The notes under the pieces are model-generated. The model was not told where the DNA came from. It saw nothing but the letters and a program-made list of their open reading frames with translations, and ran no database searches. 64,000 bases of DNA from Elephas maximus indicus (lineage: Eukaryota; Chordata; Mammalia; Proboscidea; Elephantidae), in assembly GCF_024166365.1 (NCBI RefSeq), contig NC_064819.1:151968293-152032292 (forward strand), read 5' to 3'. Each line of letters opens with the position of its first letter. The stretch's first letter is position 1. The position numbers and the translations under genes were made by a program. Below, piece after piece: positions 43,847 to 54,390 of the stretch.

Positions 43847-44675
43847 TAATAATTAAGCAACACCAAGATAAATGGACAAAATATTGAAGCTGTCAAGAAT
43901 TTCATATTACTTGAATTCACAATCAATGTCCATGGAAGCAACAGTCAAGAAATCAAACGATGTATTGAATTGGGAAAATCTCCAAATACCTCTTCAAAGT
44001 GTTAAAAAGCAAAGATGTCACTTTGAGGGCTAAGGTACGTCTGACCCAAACCATGATGTTTTGAATCGCCTCATATGCATGCAAAAGCTGGACAATGAAG
44101 AAGAACTGATGCCTTTGAATTATGGTGTTGTCAAAGAATACTGAATATACCATGGACTGCCAGAAGAGCAGAGCCCTGGTGGCTCAGTGGTTAAGAGCTC
44201 AGCTGCTAACCAAAAGGTTGGCAGTTCGAATCCACCAGCCACTCCCTGGAAACCCTGTGGGGTAGTTCTACTCCGTCTTATAGAGTCCTTATGAGTTGAA
44301 ATCGACTTGACGGCAATGGGTTTTTTTGTTTTGTTTTTTGGTGGGACAGAAGAACGAACAAGTCTGTCTTGGAAGAAGTATAGTCAGGGTGCTCCTTGGA
44401 AATGAGGATGACGAGACTGCCTCTCACATACTTTGGACGTGTTATTGGGAGAGATCAGTCCCTGGAGAAGGACATCATGCATGGTGAGGTAAAGGGTCAG
44501 CGAAAAAGAGGAAGATCGTCAACGAGATGGACTGACACAGTGACTGCAACAGTGAGCTCAAACATAGCAAAGGTTGTGAGGATGGTGCAGGACTAGGCAG
44601 TGTTTTGTTCTGTCGTGCATAATGTTGCTATGAGTTGGAACTGACTCGATGGCACCTAACAACAACAACAACAAA
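43847..44675 (+). mobile_element. 5'-truncated RTE LINE (copy F) with nested AfroSINE
   Basis: RTE 3' third from 'attaagcaacaccaagataaatgg' to 'ggcacctaacaacaacaacaacaaa', with 8-bp TSD 'tggaataa' at 43839-43846 and 44676-44683. An AfroSINE splits it at about 44168. Confidence 0.88.
44168..44346 (+). mobile_element. AfroSINE nested in RTE copy F
   Basis: 'agagccctggtggctcagtggttaagagctcagctgc' to 'gacggcaatgggtttttttgttttgttttttgg'. 'cagaaga' flanks it on each side (RTE sequence 'ctgccagaagaatgaac' is duplicated at the break). Near-consensus, hence young. Confidence 0.93.
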
Positions 44676-44683
44676 TGGAATAA

Positions 44684-46020
44684 AATATATAGAATATTAA
44701 GAATATCTAAGAATAAACTTACCAAGTAATGTGCTGGCTCTACGTATTTTTTAAAAAACTACAAACAATTTTACTGTAGGATTTAATAGAGGATTGAAAT
44801 TAATGCAGATATGTACCATGTTTCTGAAGGCTTCATTAACATCAAATATAAATTTCTTTCATACAAAAAACATTTGATGAGAGAAAAATAAGAATCTAAA
44901 GTTATCTTTAAAAAATTAAATAATGACAATAGTCATGAATTTTTTAAAAAATAAAAATGAGAAGTTGGCCTTGTCCTGTCAGAATTTTAAATATAGAGTA
45001 ATAAGTAAATAAATTATTCTGGAACTGGCATAGAAGTGGGTAAAAAAAAATCAAAGAAGTCAAATAGAATATTTATAAGATTTTAATATATGATAAATTT
45101 ATTACTTCAAAACCATTAGAGAGTGATAGATTATTTAATAGGCAGTATTGAAATATCTATTTTTTTATTGAAATATCTAGTTAATCATTTTAGAAGAAAG
45201 ATTCTTTTCACATACAGAAGTTAAATAAACCAGATATTTCAATGTTTAAGAACAAAAGTATTATATGAATATATAAAATCGGGAGTATAGGAGATATAGT
45301 AACTTTATAAGCAAAACAATAAATGTGTCAAAGGAAATATTAATAAAAATATGTATAGATTTGACTGACTAAAAATTAGAAGTGTCTGTACATTTTTTTA
45401 AATCATAAAAAAATGTAATGAAAAGTAAAAAAGATTTCCAATAATCACTACAGGAATGAGCATTATCCTATGAAAAGAAGGATATTTTACAAATCAGTAA
45501 AATCAAATCTATCCTATAAAAAATGGGCAAAGAATATAGATTGATAGCAGAAAATATGTAAATATTCAAAATATTCCATATCAGAAGCAATCAAAGATCA
45601 TAATGAAAATAGCTTTGACGTAACTTTGGCCCTAGGTCTAATTGGCAAGAACTTTTATAAATTAAAAAAATCAATTGTGATAAAGATCCAGTAAGACTAG
45701 AACTCTGTCATAAAATTGGAGTAATTTGGTAAATCAATATCACCCCTCTTGAAATTTGTCTTTACAGTGTATATTATAAAAGTTTTAACAATTTTTAAGA
45801 AAATAATTTAAAATGTCATGAATGGTTTATGTAGTTGTGTACATTATTGCAGCAGTATTTTTAGTACTGAATATTGTTAACAGTCATAACCAGATATAAT
45901 GGAATCATTACATATATATATGGATATCCATCACATATTCATTAAAATTCACATTTTGAGAAACATTATATGGCAATACACACACGTATCAACATTATTT
46001 TTGTTAGAAGTAGTAGATTG
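44684..46020 (+). mobile_element. Old L1 ORF2 remnant (L1M or HAL1-like)
   Basis: 'tatagaatattaagaatatctaagaataaacttaccaag' and later A-rich blocks ('tcctataaaaaatgggcaaagaatatagattg', 'tccagtaagactagaactctgtc') follow L1 ORF2 order from reverse transcriptase to C-terminus. Highly decayed. Confidence 0.55.
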
Positions 46021-46372
46021 TGACTCTATTAACAACCACAACATCGGAAGGAAACTTGGCTAGCTCACGGACTAAAATAAAAGCAGAATTAGAAAGCCTA
46101 AGGAAGGACCCAAGCAAGGGCTGTTCTGAGGTCCCCAATGCAAGAGCCCTCAAATCTTCTTGTTAGAGCACAACCAGCAGATGTGCCCACTCCAACCACC
46201 TTTCATCTCTGAATGTCTCCATTCGGTTCTCTGAAGGGATCTAATTGGTTCAGCTTTGATTAGTTTTCTCTCTGCTTAACTCAATCAGCTAGGCGAAGGA
46301 TTAGGGTGGGTAGCACTAACATTGCCATTAGGAGATGGAGAGCCACTATAATTTGTGGCTACTACATCCCCT
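46021..46372. other. No recognised feature
   Basis: Less AT-rich than its surroundings. Possibly an unrecognised LTR relic, but no terminal motifs are visible. Confidence 0.4.
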
Positions 46373-46550
46373 GCTGGAAACGCTGGAGGTGTAGTGGTTA
46401 AGATCTATGGCTGCTAACTGAAAGATTGGCAGTTCAAAAGCACTAGATGCTCCTTGGAGATGATATGTGGCAATTCTACTCTGTCCTACAGGGTCGCTAT
46501 GAGTCGAAATGATGGCAAAGGGTTTAGTTTTTTTTTTGTTGTTGTTGTTT
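46373..46550 (+). mobile_element. AfroSINE
   Basis: 'ctggaaacgctggaggtgtagtggttaagatctatggctgc' to 'gggtcgctatgagtcgaaatgatggcaaagggtttag', with a short internal deletion in the tail and a T/GTT-rich end. Confidence 0.9.
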
Positions 46551-46621
46551 TGACACCTTATGTAGAGGGTGAATTTTTCAAGACAGGCTATAAAAGTATA
46601 CAGCTCTGGTTTTTACATATG

Positions 46622-46768
46622 TGTGAGTGGCGCAGTGGTTAAGAGCTACCGCTACTAACCAAAAGGTCAACAGTTCCAATCTACCATCCACTCCTTAGAA
46701 ACCCTATGGAGCAGTTCTGTTCTGTCCTATAGGGCCGCTATGAGTTGAAATCCACTCAACAGCAACAG
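46622..46768 (+). mobile_element. AfroSINE
   Basis: 'tgtgagtggcgcagtggttaagagctaccgctac' to 'gttgaaatccactcaacagcaacagg', followed by a (GT)n microsatellite (46769-46788) and a short A-run. Confidence 0.9.
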
Positions 46769-46801
46769 GTTGTGTGTGTGTGTGTGTATGTAAAAAAAAA
46801 A

Positions 46802-47320
46802 ATACGTGAGGAATATTTAGAAGAAAATATTGAAAATGGTATCAGTTGTCCATAAGTAACAAGTTTATGAGTGGCTTTTATTTTCTTTACACTTCATGCA
46901 TGTGCAATAAAATTCTATGATAATAGTTCTTTCAACAATATGAATTTGGTCACAATGTCATTAGCAACTGGATACTCCTCTCAGCCAAAATCCCCATGTT
47001 CAAACAACAGTAGGCTAAAATTTTTACATCTAGGAGCATGGCGAGTAGTGAGAAATTTGAAGGAAGGGAGTCTGCTGAAGAAATGGCAAACAACCTTTTT
47101 AGAAAGCCTGAGTATGTGTTCTGTTGTCCCTAGCATTTTCTTAGCCTACTTTTCCCAGGTTGAATTGACAAAATGGGCACAAACTCTTTAGGAAAGTTCC
47201 TAGAATCATTGCTGATGTCCCAGAAGTCCCAGAATCGTCCTCATCAATATTTACATCAGAGTGAGCATGCACCACCAGATGGCGCCAAACCACACCTGGG
47301 AGTAGCATGGATTGGAATGT
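46802..47320. other. No recognised feature
   Basis: Anonymous. The plus-strand frame 46871-47191 (106 codons) shows no domain and no coding-like composition that I can defend. Confidence 0.45.
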
Positions 47321-47337
47321 TTTAGGGAGACTTCCAA

Positions 47338-47545
47338 GGACCCCTGGAGGCAAAATGATTAAGCACTTAACTGCTAACCAAAAGGCCAGCAGTTTGAACC
47401 CGCCAGTCCGTCCACGGGAGAAAGATGTGGCAATCTGCTCCCATAAAGATTTACAGTCTTGGAAACCCTATGGGGCAGTTCTACCCTGTTCTATAGGCTT
47501 GCTGTGAGTTGGAATTGACTTGATGGCAAGGGGTTTGGTTTTTGG
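47338..47545 (+). mobile_element. AfroSINE, long variant, 17-bp TSD
   Basis: 'ggacccctggaggcaaaatgattaagcac' to 'cttgatggcaaggggtttggttttttgg'-like end. The flanks 'tttagggagacttccaa' (47321-47337) and 'tttagtgagatttccaa' (47546-47562) differ at two positions. Confidence 0.92.
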
Positions 47546-47562
47546 TTTAGTGAGATTTCCAA

Positions 47563-48051
47563 AATACCAGGCAGGCTAATTACATAGGCTTACTCTGGTC
47601 ATTTTACACATTTGATTTTTTTTAGAGCCCTCTCATCACATTATGGTGGTGTTTACTTCTTATCCTCTATAGAGGAACTGATTGTTTTATCCTTTTTTAT
47701 TAATTTTTTGAATAGGTTATTCATGCATTTAGGTCAGATCCTTAATGAAACAATGGCTGTAGGCAATGTTTGTCAATCTCTGCTAACATCACGAAAAGAG
47801 AGACAACCAGACATTATCTATCTCTTAATGGCAGAACAGAGCACCATACTCGAAGTCTTCGTGTCAAAAATTCAAACCTGTACCTGCTCAAGCCTCTAAA
47901 TCTAATTTTCAGTTTGTAGATACACAGAAGACAGTGGGACATGCCAAGTGACACCACAGAAACAAGCAGCAAAATCCTGAACACAGCAAACACTAAAAGA
48001 CCGTCTGATTTCTTAAAAAACTAAATTACGAGAGGGAGAGAGAAAAGGAGG
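47563..48051. other. No recognised feature
   Basis: The plus-strand frame 47612-47899 (95 codons) begins in AT-rich sequence and shows no recognisable domain. I regard it as chance. Confidence 0.45.
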
Positions 48052-48063
48052 AGTTACAGATTA

Positions 48064-48220
48064 AAAAATCTGTTGCCTTCGAGTTGATACTGACTCACAG
48101 CAACACTATAGGACACAGTAGAACTGCCCCAGAGGGTTTCCGAGGAGTGCCTCGTGGATTCGAACAGCCAATATTTGGTTAGCAGCTGTAGTGCTTAACC
48201 ACTACACCACCAGGGTTTCC
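48064..48220 (-). mobile_element. AfroSINE, minus strand, perfect 12-bp TSD
   Basis: 'gttgccttcgagttgatactgactcacagcaacac' to 'gcttaaccactacaccaccagggtttcc', bounded by 'agttacagatta' at 48052-48063 and 48221-48232. Confidence 0.94.
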
Positions 48221-48419
48221 AGTTACAGATTAGAGGGGACTTAAGAGATTTATTATTCAAATGTTACTCAGAATCTTAAGTGAATCATGCCATGAATAAG
48301 CCAAATGTTTAAAAATTATGAGAAAAACAAAGATATTTTGAAACACCATTTATCATGTTTAAAATTATTAATTTTATAAGATATGATGCTTGTATTGTGG
48401 TTATATTTTTAAGTACCCT

Positions 48420-48628
48420 TATATTTTAGAGATAAAGGTTAACACTTATGGATAAAATTGTATGATGTTTGGAATTTGTTTCAAGATAATCCAGTGGAGA
48501 TTGGGAGTATTGATGAAACAAGATTGACTTTGAGTTGGTAAGTGTTAAAGTTGGGTAATGGGTACATAGGGATTCACTGCTATTCTCTTTACTTTTTCTG
48601 TTTAAAAATTCTGTGATAAAAAGAAACT
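48420..48628 (+). mobile_element. L1M 3'-end fragment
   Basis: 'ggaatttgtttcaagataatccagtggagattgggagtattgatgaaacaagattgactttgagttgg...gggtaatgggtacatagggattcactgctattctctttactttttctgtttaaaaattctgtgataaaaag' is a textbook old-L1 3' UTR. Confidence 0.85.
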
Positions 48629-48906
48629 ACAAAATTTCCATTCTAGTCCCCCATCTGCCCAGTTTCCAATGCTCTCTAGGCAATAACTGTTCGTAGTTTC
48701 TTATATAACTTTCCACGGTTTTTATGAGATATATTCTTTTTCTAATCAGAAAAAAATGTTAAATATATTTTTTAAAGACATATCTGACTTTGTACCTATT
48801 AGTTGATAGTTGCTCCAGTTCATTCCACAGGACTGATACTCATTTTCTTTCTGACTTTCATGGACACCACACCAGATCATTGCCACCAGGGCTCCGGAAC
48901 CAGGGT

Positions 48907-49030
48907 ACCCATTGCTGTTGGGTCAATTGCAACTCATAGCAACCATCTAGGACAGAGTAGAACTGTCCCATAGGGCTTCCAAGGACTGGCTGATGGATTC
49001 AAACTGCTGAGTTTTTGGTTAGCAGCCAGG
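48907..49030 (-). mobile_element. AfroSINE, minus strand, 5' truncated
   Basis: 'cattgctgttgggtcaattgcaactcatagcaacc' to 'tgagtttttggttagcagcc'. The tRNA-like head beyond that point is missing. Confidence 0.88.
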
Positions 49031-49987
49031 GAAAGTGGGTGAAAATAATGACGGCAGAATCATTCCTGGTGACTGTTTCCATGGGGATGGGAATCTTGAA
49101 GCAGTAGCAGAAAACTCTTAAATTTCAGCCTGAGGTCACAGAAGTCCATTCCATTTTCCAAGGGCTGTGACCATTTACAGCTTTTATGTTTGGGGGGATG
49201 AAAAAAAAATCAAACATAAATTTATTTCATTGCAGAACATTACCTAATCCTATGTATGAAAGTTCAGCCATCATTCAAGGAGATTGGACAAGTCTTCTGC
49301 CTATACACATAACCATGGTAGGAATGGCAGCGAAACAACATTATTTTCAATACTATTGTGATTGTTCTTAAATTCTGCCATTCTCTAGCATTTTATCGTG
49401 AAAGGTAGATTTATGGGATTTTGAAAATTTCTGGCTTACAACTTTGAGCAGTATAGAGGAGACTTCCTGTGGGATAACTGAAATGCAATGAATGTAAAGC
49501 TGAAAACTGGGATGAATTCAAATTAATTTTTGACAAGAAGCAATACATACAGACTTTGAGGAAGAATAGCAGTATCATAAATTCTTAAATGAAAATAAGT
49601 TTTTTTTATCCAAGGGTATTTTAAGTAATTTGAACAATTATACTCAATTGAAAGGTTGTCTGTACATCTGTTTTTTTATTGTTTAATAATATTAGCTTAA
49701 GGTTAGAGAACAGTATGTGGTCTCTTCATTATGCACGTCCAGCAGCATGGATCTTGGGGAAAATTGCTTTTTGGGTGATGAATTGCAAGATTAAGAGTAT
49801 TACATTCCTGCTATCATGCCTTTATTTTCAGGACATTTTAAAAAATGTTTCTTATATGATACAGGAGTACTGTTGTGATAAGACTTAATATAACACTTTA
49901 ACAAACACCTTAAGAAAGTCAAAGTGTGGTAGTTTCAGATTCATACTCTGAAATATTAAATAGGCAACGTAGATAATTGAAAATAGC
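49031..49987. other. No recognised feature
   Basis: AT-rich, no named repeat and no credible gene. The short plus-strand frames at 49186 and 49679 have no domain. Confidence 0.5.
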
Positions 49988-50001
49988 AATAGTTAGTAAT
50001 T

Positions 50002-52333
50002 GTCGTTGTTAGGTGCCATCGAGTCAGTTCCGACTCATAGCGACCCTATGCACAACAGAATGAAACACTGCCCAGTCCTGCACCATCCTTACAATTGTTG
50101 TTATGCTTGAGCTCCTTGTTGCAGCCACTGTGTCCATCCACCTCGTTGAGGGTCTTCCTCTTTTCTGCTGACCCTGTACTCTGCCAAGCATGATGTCCTT
50201 CTCCAGGGACTGATCCCTCCTGACATGTCCAAAGTATGTAAGACACAGTCTCGCCATCCTTGCTTCTAAGGAGCATTCTGATTGTGCTTCTTCTAAGACA
50301 GATTTATTCATTCTTTGGCACTCCATTGTATATTCAATATTCTTCGCCAACACCACAATTCAAAGGCGTCAGTTCTTCTTCGGTCTTCCTTATTCATTGT
50401 CCAGCTTTCACACGCATATGATGTGATTGAAAATACCATGGCTTGGGGCAGGCGCACCTTAGTCTTCAGGGTGACATCGTTGCTCTTCAACACTTTGAAG
50501 AGGTCCTTTGCAGCAGATTTGCCCAATGCAATGCGTCTTTTGATTTCTTGACTGCTGCTTCCATGGCTGTTGATTGTGGATCCAAGTAAAATGAACTCCT
50601 TGACAACTTCAATCTTTTCTCCATTTATCATGATGTTGCTCATTGGTCCAGTTGTGAGAATTTTTGTTTTCTTTATGTTGAGGTGTAATCCATACTGAAG
50701 CCTGTGGTCTTTGATCTTCATTAGTAAGTGCTTCAAGTCCTCTTCACTTTCAGGAAGCAAGGTTGTGTCATCTGCATAATTCAGGTTGTTAATGAGTCTT
50801 CCTCCAATCCTGATGCCCCGTTCTTCTTCATATAGTCCAGTTTCTCGTATTATTTGTTCAGCATACAGATTAAATAGGTATGGTGAAAGAATATAACCCC
50901 GACGCACACCTTTCCTGACTTTAAACCGATCAGTACCCCCTGGTTCTGTCCAAACAATTGCCTCCTGATCTATGTAAAGGTTCCTCATAAGCAAATTAAG
51001 TGTTCTGGAATTCTCATTCTTCGCAGTGTTATCCACAGTTTGTTATGATCCACACGGTCAAATACCTTTGCATAATCAATAAAACAGAGCTAAACATCCT
51101 TCTGGTATTCTCTGCTTTCAGCCAGGATCTATCTGACATCAGCAATGATATCCCTGGTTCCACGTCCTCTTCTGAAACCAGCCTGAATTTCTGGCAGTTC
51201 CCTGTCAATATCCTGCTGCAGCTGCTTTTGAATGATCTTCAGCAGAATTTTGCTTGATTGTGATATTAATGATATTGTTCTATAATTTCCACATTTGGTT
51301 GGATCACCTTTCTTAGGAATAGGCATAAATATGGATCTCTTCCAGTCAGTTGGCCAGGAAGCTGTCTTCCATATTTCTTGGCACAGATAAGTGAGCACCT
51401 CCAGCGCTGCATCTGTTTGTTGAAACATCTCAGTTGATATTCCATCAATTCCTGGAGCCTTGTTTTTCACCCATGCCTTGAAAGCAGCTTGGACATCTTC
51501 CTTCAGTACCATCAGTTCCTGATCATATGCCACCTCTTGAAATGGTTGACTATCAACTAATTCTTTTTGGTATAATGACTCTGTGTATTCCTTCCATCTT
51601 CTTTTGATGCTTCCTGCATCATTTAATATTTTCCCCATGGAATCCTTCACTATAGAAACTCAAGGCTTCAATTTTTCCTTCAGTTCTTTCAGCTTGAGAA
51701 ACACCGAGTGTGTTCTTCCGTTTTGATTTTCCATCTCCAGCTGTTTGCACATGTCATTATAATACTTTATTTCATCTTCTCGAGAGGCCCTTTGAAATCT
51801 TCTGTTCAGTTCTTTTACTTCATCAATTCTTCCTTTTGCTTTAGCTGCTCGATGTTCGAGAGCAAGTTTCAGAGTCTCCTCTGACATCCACCTTGTTCTT
51901 TTCTTTCTTTCCTGTCTTTTCAGTGACCTCTTACTTTCTTCATGGATGATGTCCTTGATGTCATTGCACGACTCGCCTGGTCTTCGGTCACTAGTGTTCA
52001 ATGCTTCAAATCTATTCTTGAGATGGTCTCTAAATTCAGGTGGGATATACTCAAGGTCATATTTTGGCTCTCATGGCCCTGCTCTGATTTTCCTAAATTT
52101 CAGCTTGAACTTGCACATGAGCAATTGATGGTCCATTCCACAGTCGGCCCCTGGCCTTGTTCTGACTAATGATATTGAGCTTTTCCATCATCTCTTTCCA
52201 CAGATGTAGTCAATTTGATTTCTGTGTGTTCCACCTGGCGAGGTCCATGTGTATAGTCACCATTTATGTTGGTGAAAGAAGGTATTTGCAATGAAGAAGT
52301 CATTGATCTTGCAAAATTCTAGCGTTCGATCTC
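50002..52333 (-). mobile_element. 5'-truncated RTE LINE (copy G), 14-bp TSD
   Basis: Reverse-oriented RTE of 2332 bp. TSD 'caatagttagtaat' (49988-50001) and 'caataattagtaat' (52334-52347), one mismatch. The tail is 'tgtcgttgttaggtgccatcgagtcagttccgactcatagcgaccctatgcacaacag'. It lacks the endonuclease and 5' UTR. Confidence 0.93.
50024..52001 (-). pseudogene. RTE polyprotein remnant, copy G (linker, RT, C-terminus)
   Basis: Four long minus-strand frames cover most of the protein in order: 51660-52001 (113 aa, linker 'DIIHEESKRSLKRQERKKR'), 51129-51650 (173 aa, RT fingers 'KNKAPGIDGISTEMFQQ' and 'CGNYRTISLISQSSKILLKII'), 50308-51036 (242 aa, palm with 'LNYADDTTLLPESEEDLKHLL', then 'GSTINSHGSSSQEIKRRIALGKSAAKDLF'), and 50024-50356 (110 aa, C-terminal 'MARLCLTYFGHVRRDQSLEKDIML'). 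The last two overlap in different frames, so one lesion separates them near 50310. Better preserved than copies A-C, though at least three lesions remain. Confidence 0.88.
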
Positions 52334-52509
52334 CAATAATTAGTAATAGCAGTATTTTTTTAAATCATGAAATTAGCACCTACTTAAGTAAGTGAAACAC
52401 AAGCACAGAAATAATATGAAGGCATATTTAGTCATTAGTTTGTTAAAATAGAGAAGAATAATTGAGTTTTGTGTGTGCACTAGCAGACTAAAATATTAAT
52501 TCTGCTTTA

Positions 52510-53487
52510 TTGGATTTGGAAACCCTTAGTGTGTGTGTTCGGACAGAACAAGGGGATACCGATTGGTTTAAAGTCAGGAAAGGTGTCCGTCAGAGTTGTA
52601 TTCTTTCACCATACCTATTCAATCTGTATGCTGAGCAAATAACACGAGAAGCTGCACTATATGAAGAAGGACGGGGCATCAGGATTGGAGGAAGACTCAT
52701 TAATAACCTGTGTTATGCAGATGACACAATGTTGCTTCCTGAAAGTAAAGAGGACTTGAAGCACTTACTAATGAAGATCAAAGACCACAGCCTTCAGTAT
52801 GGATTGCACCTCAACATAAGGAAAACAAAAATCCTCACAACTGGACCAATGAGCAACATCATGATAAACAGAGAAACGATTGAAGTTGTCAAGGAGTTCA
52901 TTTTACTTGGATCCACAATCAACAGCCATGGAAACAGCAGTCAAGAAATCAAAAGACACATTGCATTGGGTAAATCTGCTGCAAAGGACCTCTTTAAAGT
53001 GTTGAAGGGCAAAGACGTTGCCTTGAAGACTACGGTGCGCCTGACCCAAGCCATGGTATTTTCAATGGCATCGTATACGTGTGAAAGCTGGATGATGAAT
53101 AAGGAAGACCGAAGAAGAATTGACGCCTTTGAATTATGGTACTGGAGAAGAATATTGAATATACCATGGACTGCCAAAAGAATGAAAAAATCTGTCTCGG
53201 AAGAAGTGCAACCAGAATGCTCCTTAAAAGCAAGGATGGCGAGACTGTGTCTTACATACTTTGGACATGTTGTCAGGAGGGATCATTTCTTGGAGAAGGA
53301 CATCATGCTTCGCAGGGTACAGAGTCAGCAGAAAAGAGGAAGACTCTCAACGAGGTGGATTGACACAGTGGCTGCAACAATGAGCTCAAGCATAACAACG
53401 ATTGTAAGGATGGCACAGGACAGGGCAGTGTTTCGTTCTGTTGTGCATAGGGTCCCTATTAGTCTGAACCAACTTGACAGCACCTAA
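52510..53487 (+). pseudogene. RTE reverse transcriptase C-terminal half, open over 325 codons
   Basis: The longest undamaged RTE coding stretch in the window. Roughly the first nine residues come from flanking DNA. The rest starts inside the RT palm ('VRKGVRQSCILSPYLFNLYAEQ'), has the catalytic YADD ('NNLCYADDTMLLPESKEDL', about residue 77) and the thumb/connection region ('GLHLNIRKTKILTTGP', 'GSTINSHGNSSQEIKRHI'). It continues to the conserved C-terminal 'YFGHVVRRD' segment and the natural stop, which overlaps the 3' tail. It has no upstream endonuclease, no motif A and no promoter, so it is a recent 5'-truncated insertion and not a gene. Confidence 0.88.
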
Positions 53488-53506
53488 CGACAACAAGAAC
53501 AACAGC
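52535..53506 (+). mobile_element. 5'-truncated RTE LINE (copy H)
   Basis: About 970 bp of RTE 3' sequence in plus orientation, from 'cggacagaacaaggggatacc' to 'cagcacctaacgacaacaagaacaac'. 'tgtgtgtg' occurs on both sides, a possible TSD though low in complexity. A TG-rich microsatellite follows directly. Confidence 0.92.
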
Positions 53507-53508
53507 AT

Positions 53509-53590
53509 GTGTGTGTGAGATTATGTGTGTCTGTGAGATTGTGTGAGATGGGTTTGTGAGATTGTGTGTGTGTGTACATGTGTGTGTGTT
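53509..53590. repeat. TG-rich minisatellite-like tract
   Basis: Imperfect repetition of 'tgtgtgtgagatt' units ('gtgtgtgtgagattatgtgtgtctgtgagattgtgtgag...'). It begins exactly at the end of RTE copy H. Confidence 0.85.
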
Positions 53591-54390
53591 GAGGAGAGGG
53601 AACAATGGCAGGGGTACCAATGCTGCATTAAAGGAAATTCATAAACTCAGTTATTTTTTGCTCTGGTTGAAAGCACTAAGCAATCATCAAGTTAGGCAGT
53701 GCCTGTTTATGTAGGTAAACTTCAGAACCTCCTTTGAGACATGAGACATTTAAAACTAATTAACAGTTATTAATATTGAAAAATTCCCCAGGCTTTAAAA
53801 AATATTTCCTTGTAGAAACATTTAGGGAAGACGCGTAGTGTTTGAGAAGAGCACACCATCTTCTGTGTTAAGTGAGAGATGGAAGCCAAAACAACAAAAA
53901 TAACAGTAAACAGCTAACACACCCAAAAGAATATTCTCCTTCTTTATTAGATTGATACAGTTGAGTCATCATTGCACCTGTAAGTACCACAAAATAACAT
54001 GTAAAAAGTGAATAATATCCTATTAAAAGATGGGGCTGGCTTTGTGAGAAATAAAAATGTTTGAAACATGGAATAAACTCTCAGCAGTATTTCCTAGATT
54101 ATTGGCATGTATCATTATTCCCTCCCCCCAGTTCCATGTTTCTCAGTTGGAAAATACTATGGAAATACATACAAAATTAATATTACTTTTTCCTTTTGTT
54201 TCTTTGTTCTGATACTTACTTATAATACTGTATTTTCATAACTACCAACCAAATGGAGTTTAAACTTATGAAAGTATGAAAGTTCAAAATGTGCTTACGA
54301 ATTTGCAGGATTGTCAGATGCATATTTACATGTTTACTCGTGTCTGTTTAGACTATCTTTTTTGAGTATCGTTCTGGTAGTCTTTACTTT
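53591..54390. other. No recognised feature
   Basis: Anonymous AT-rich sequence without clear repeat or gene. Confidence 0.5.

Noticed and set aside
46871..47191. 106-codon plus-strand frame in sequence without named repeats
   Set aside because: No domain and no start context or splice signals that I can defend; could be revisited with conservation data.
53509..53590. CRISPR-like or regulatory repeat array
   Set aside because: It is a degenerate TG-rich microsatellite without spacers, in a mammalian genome.
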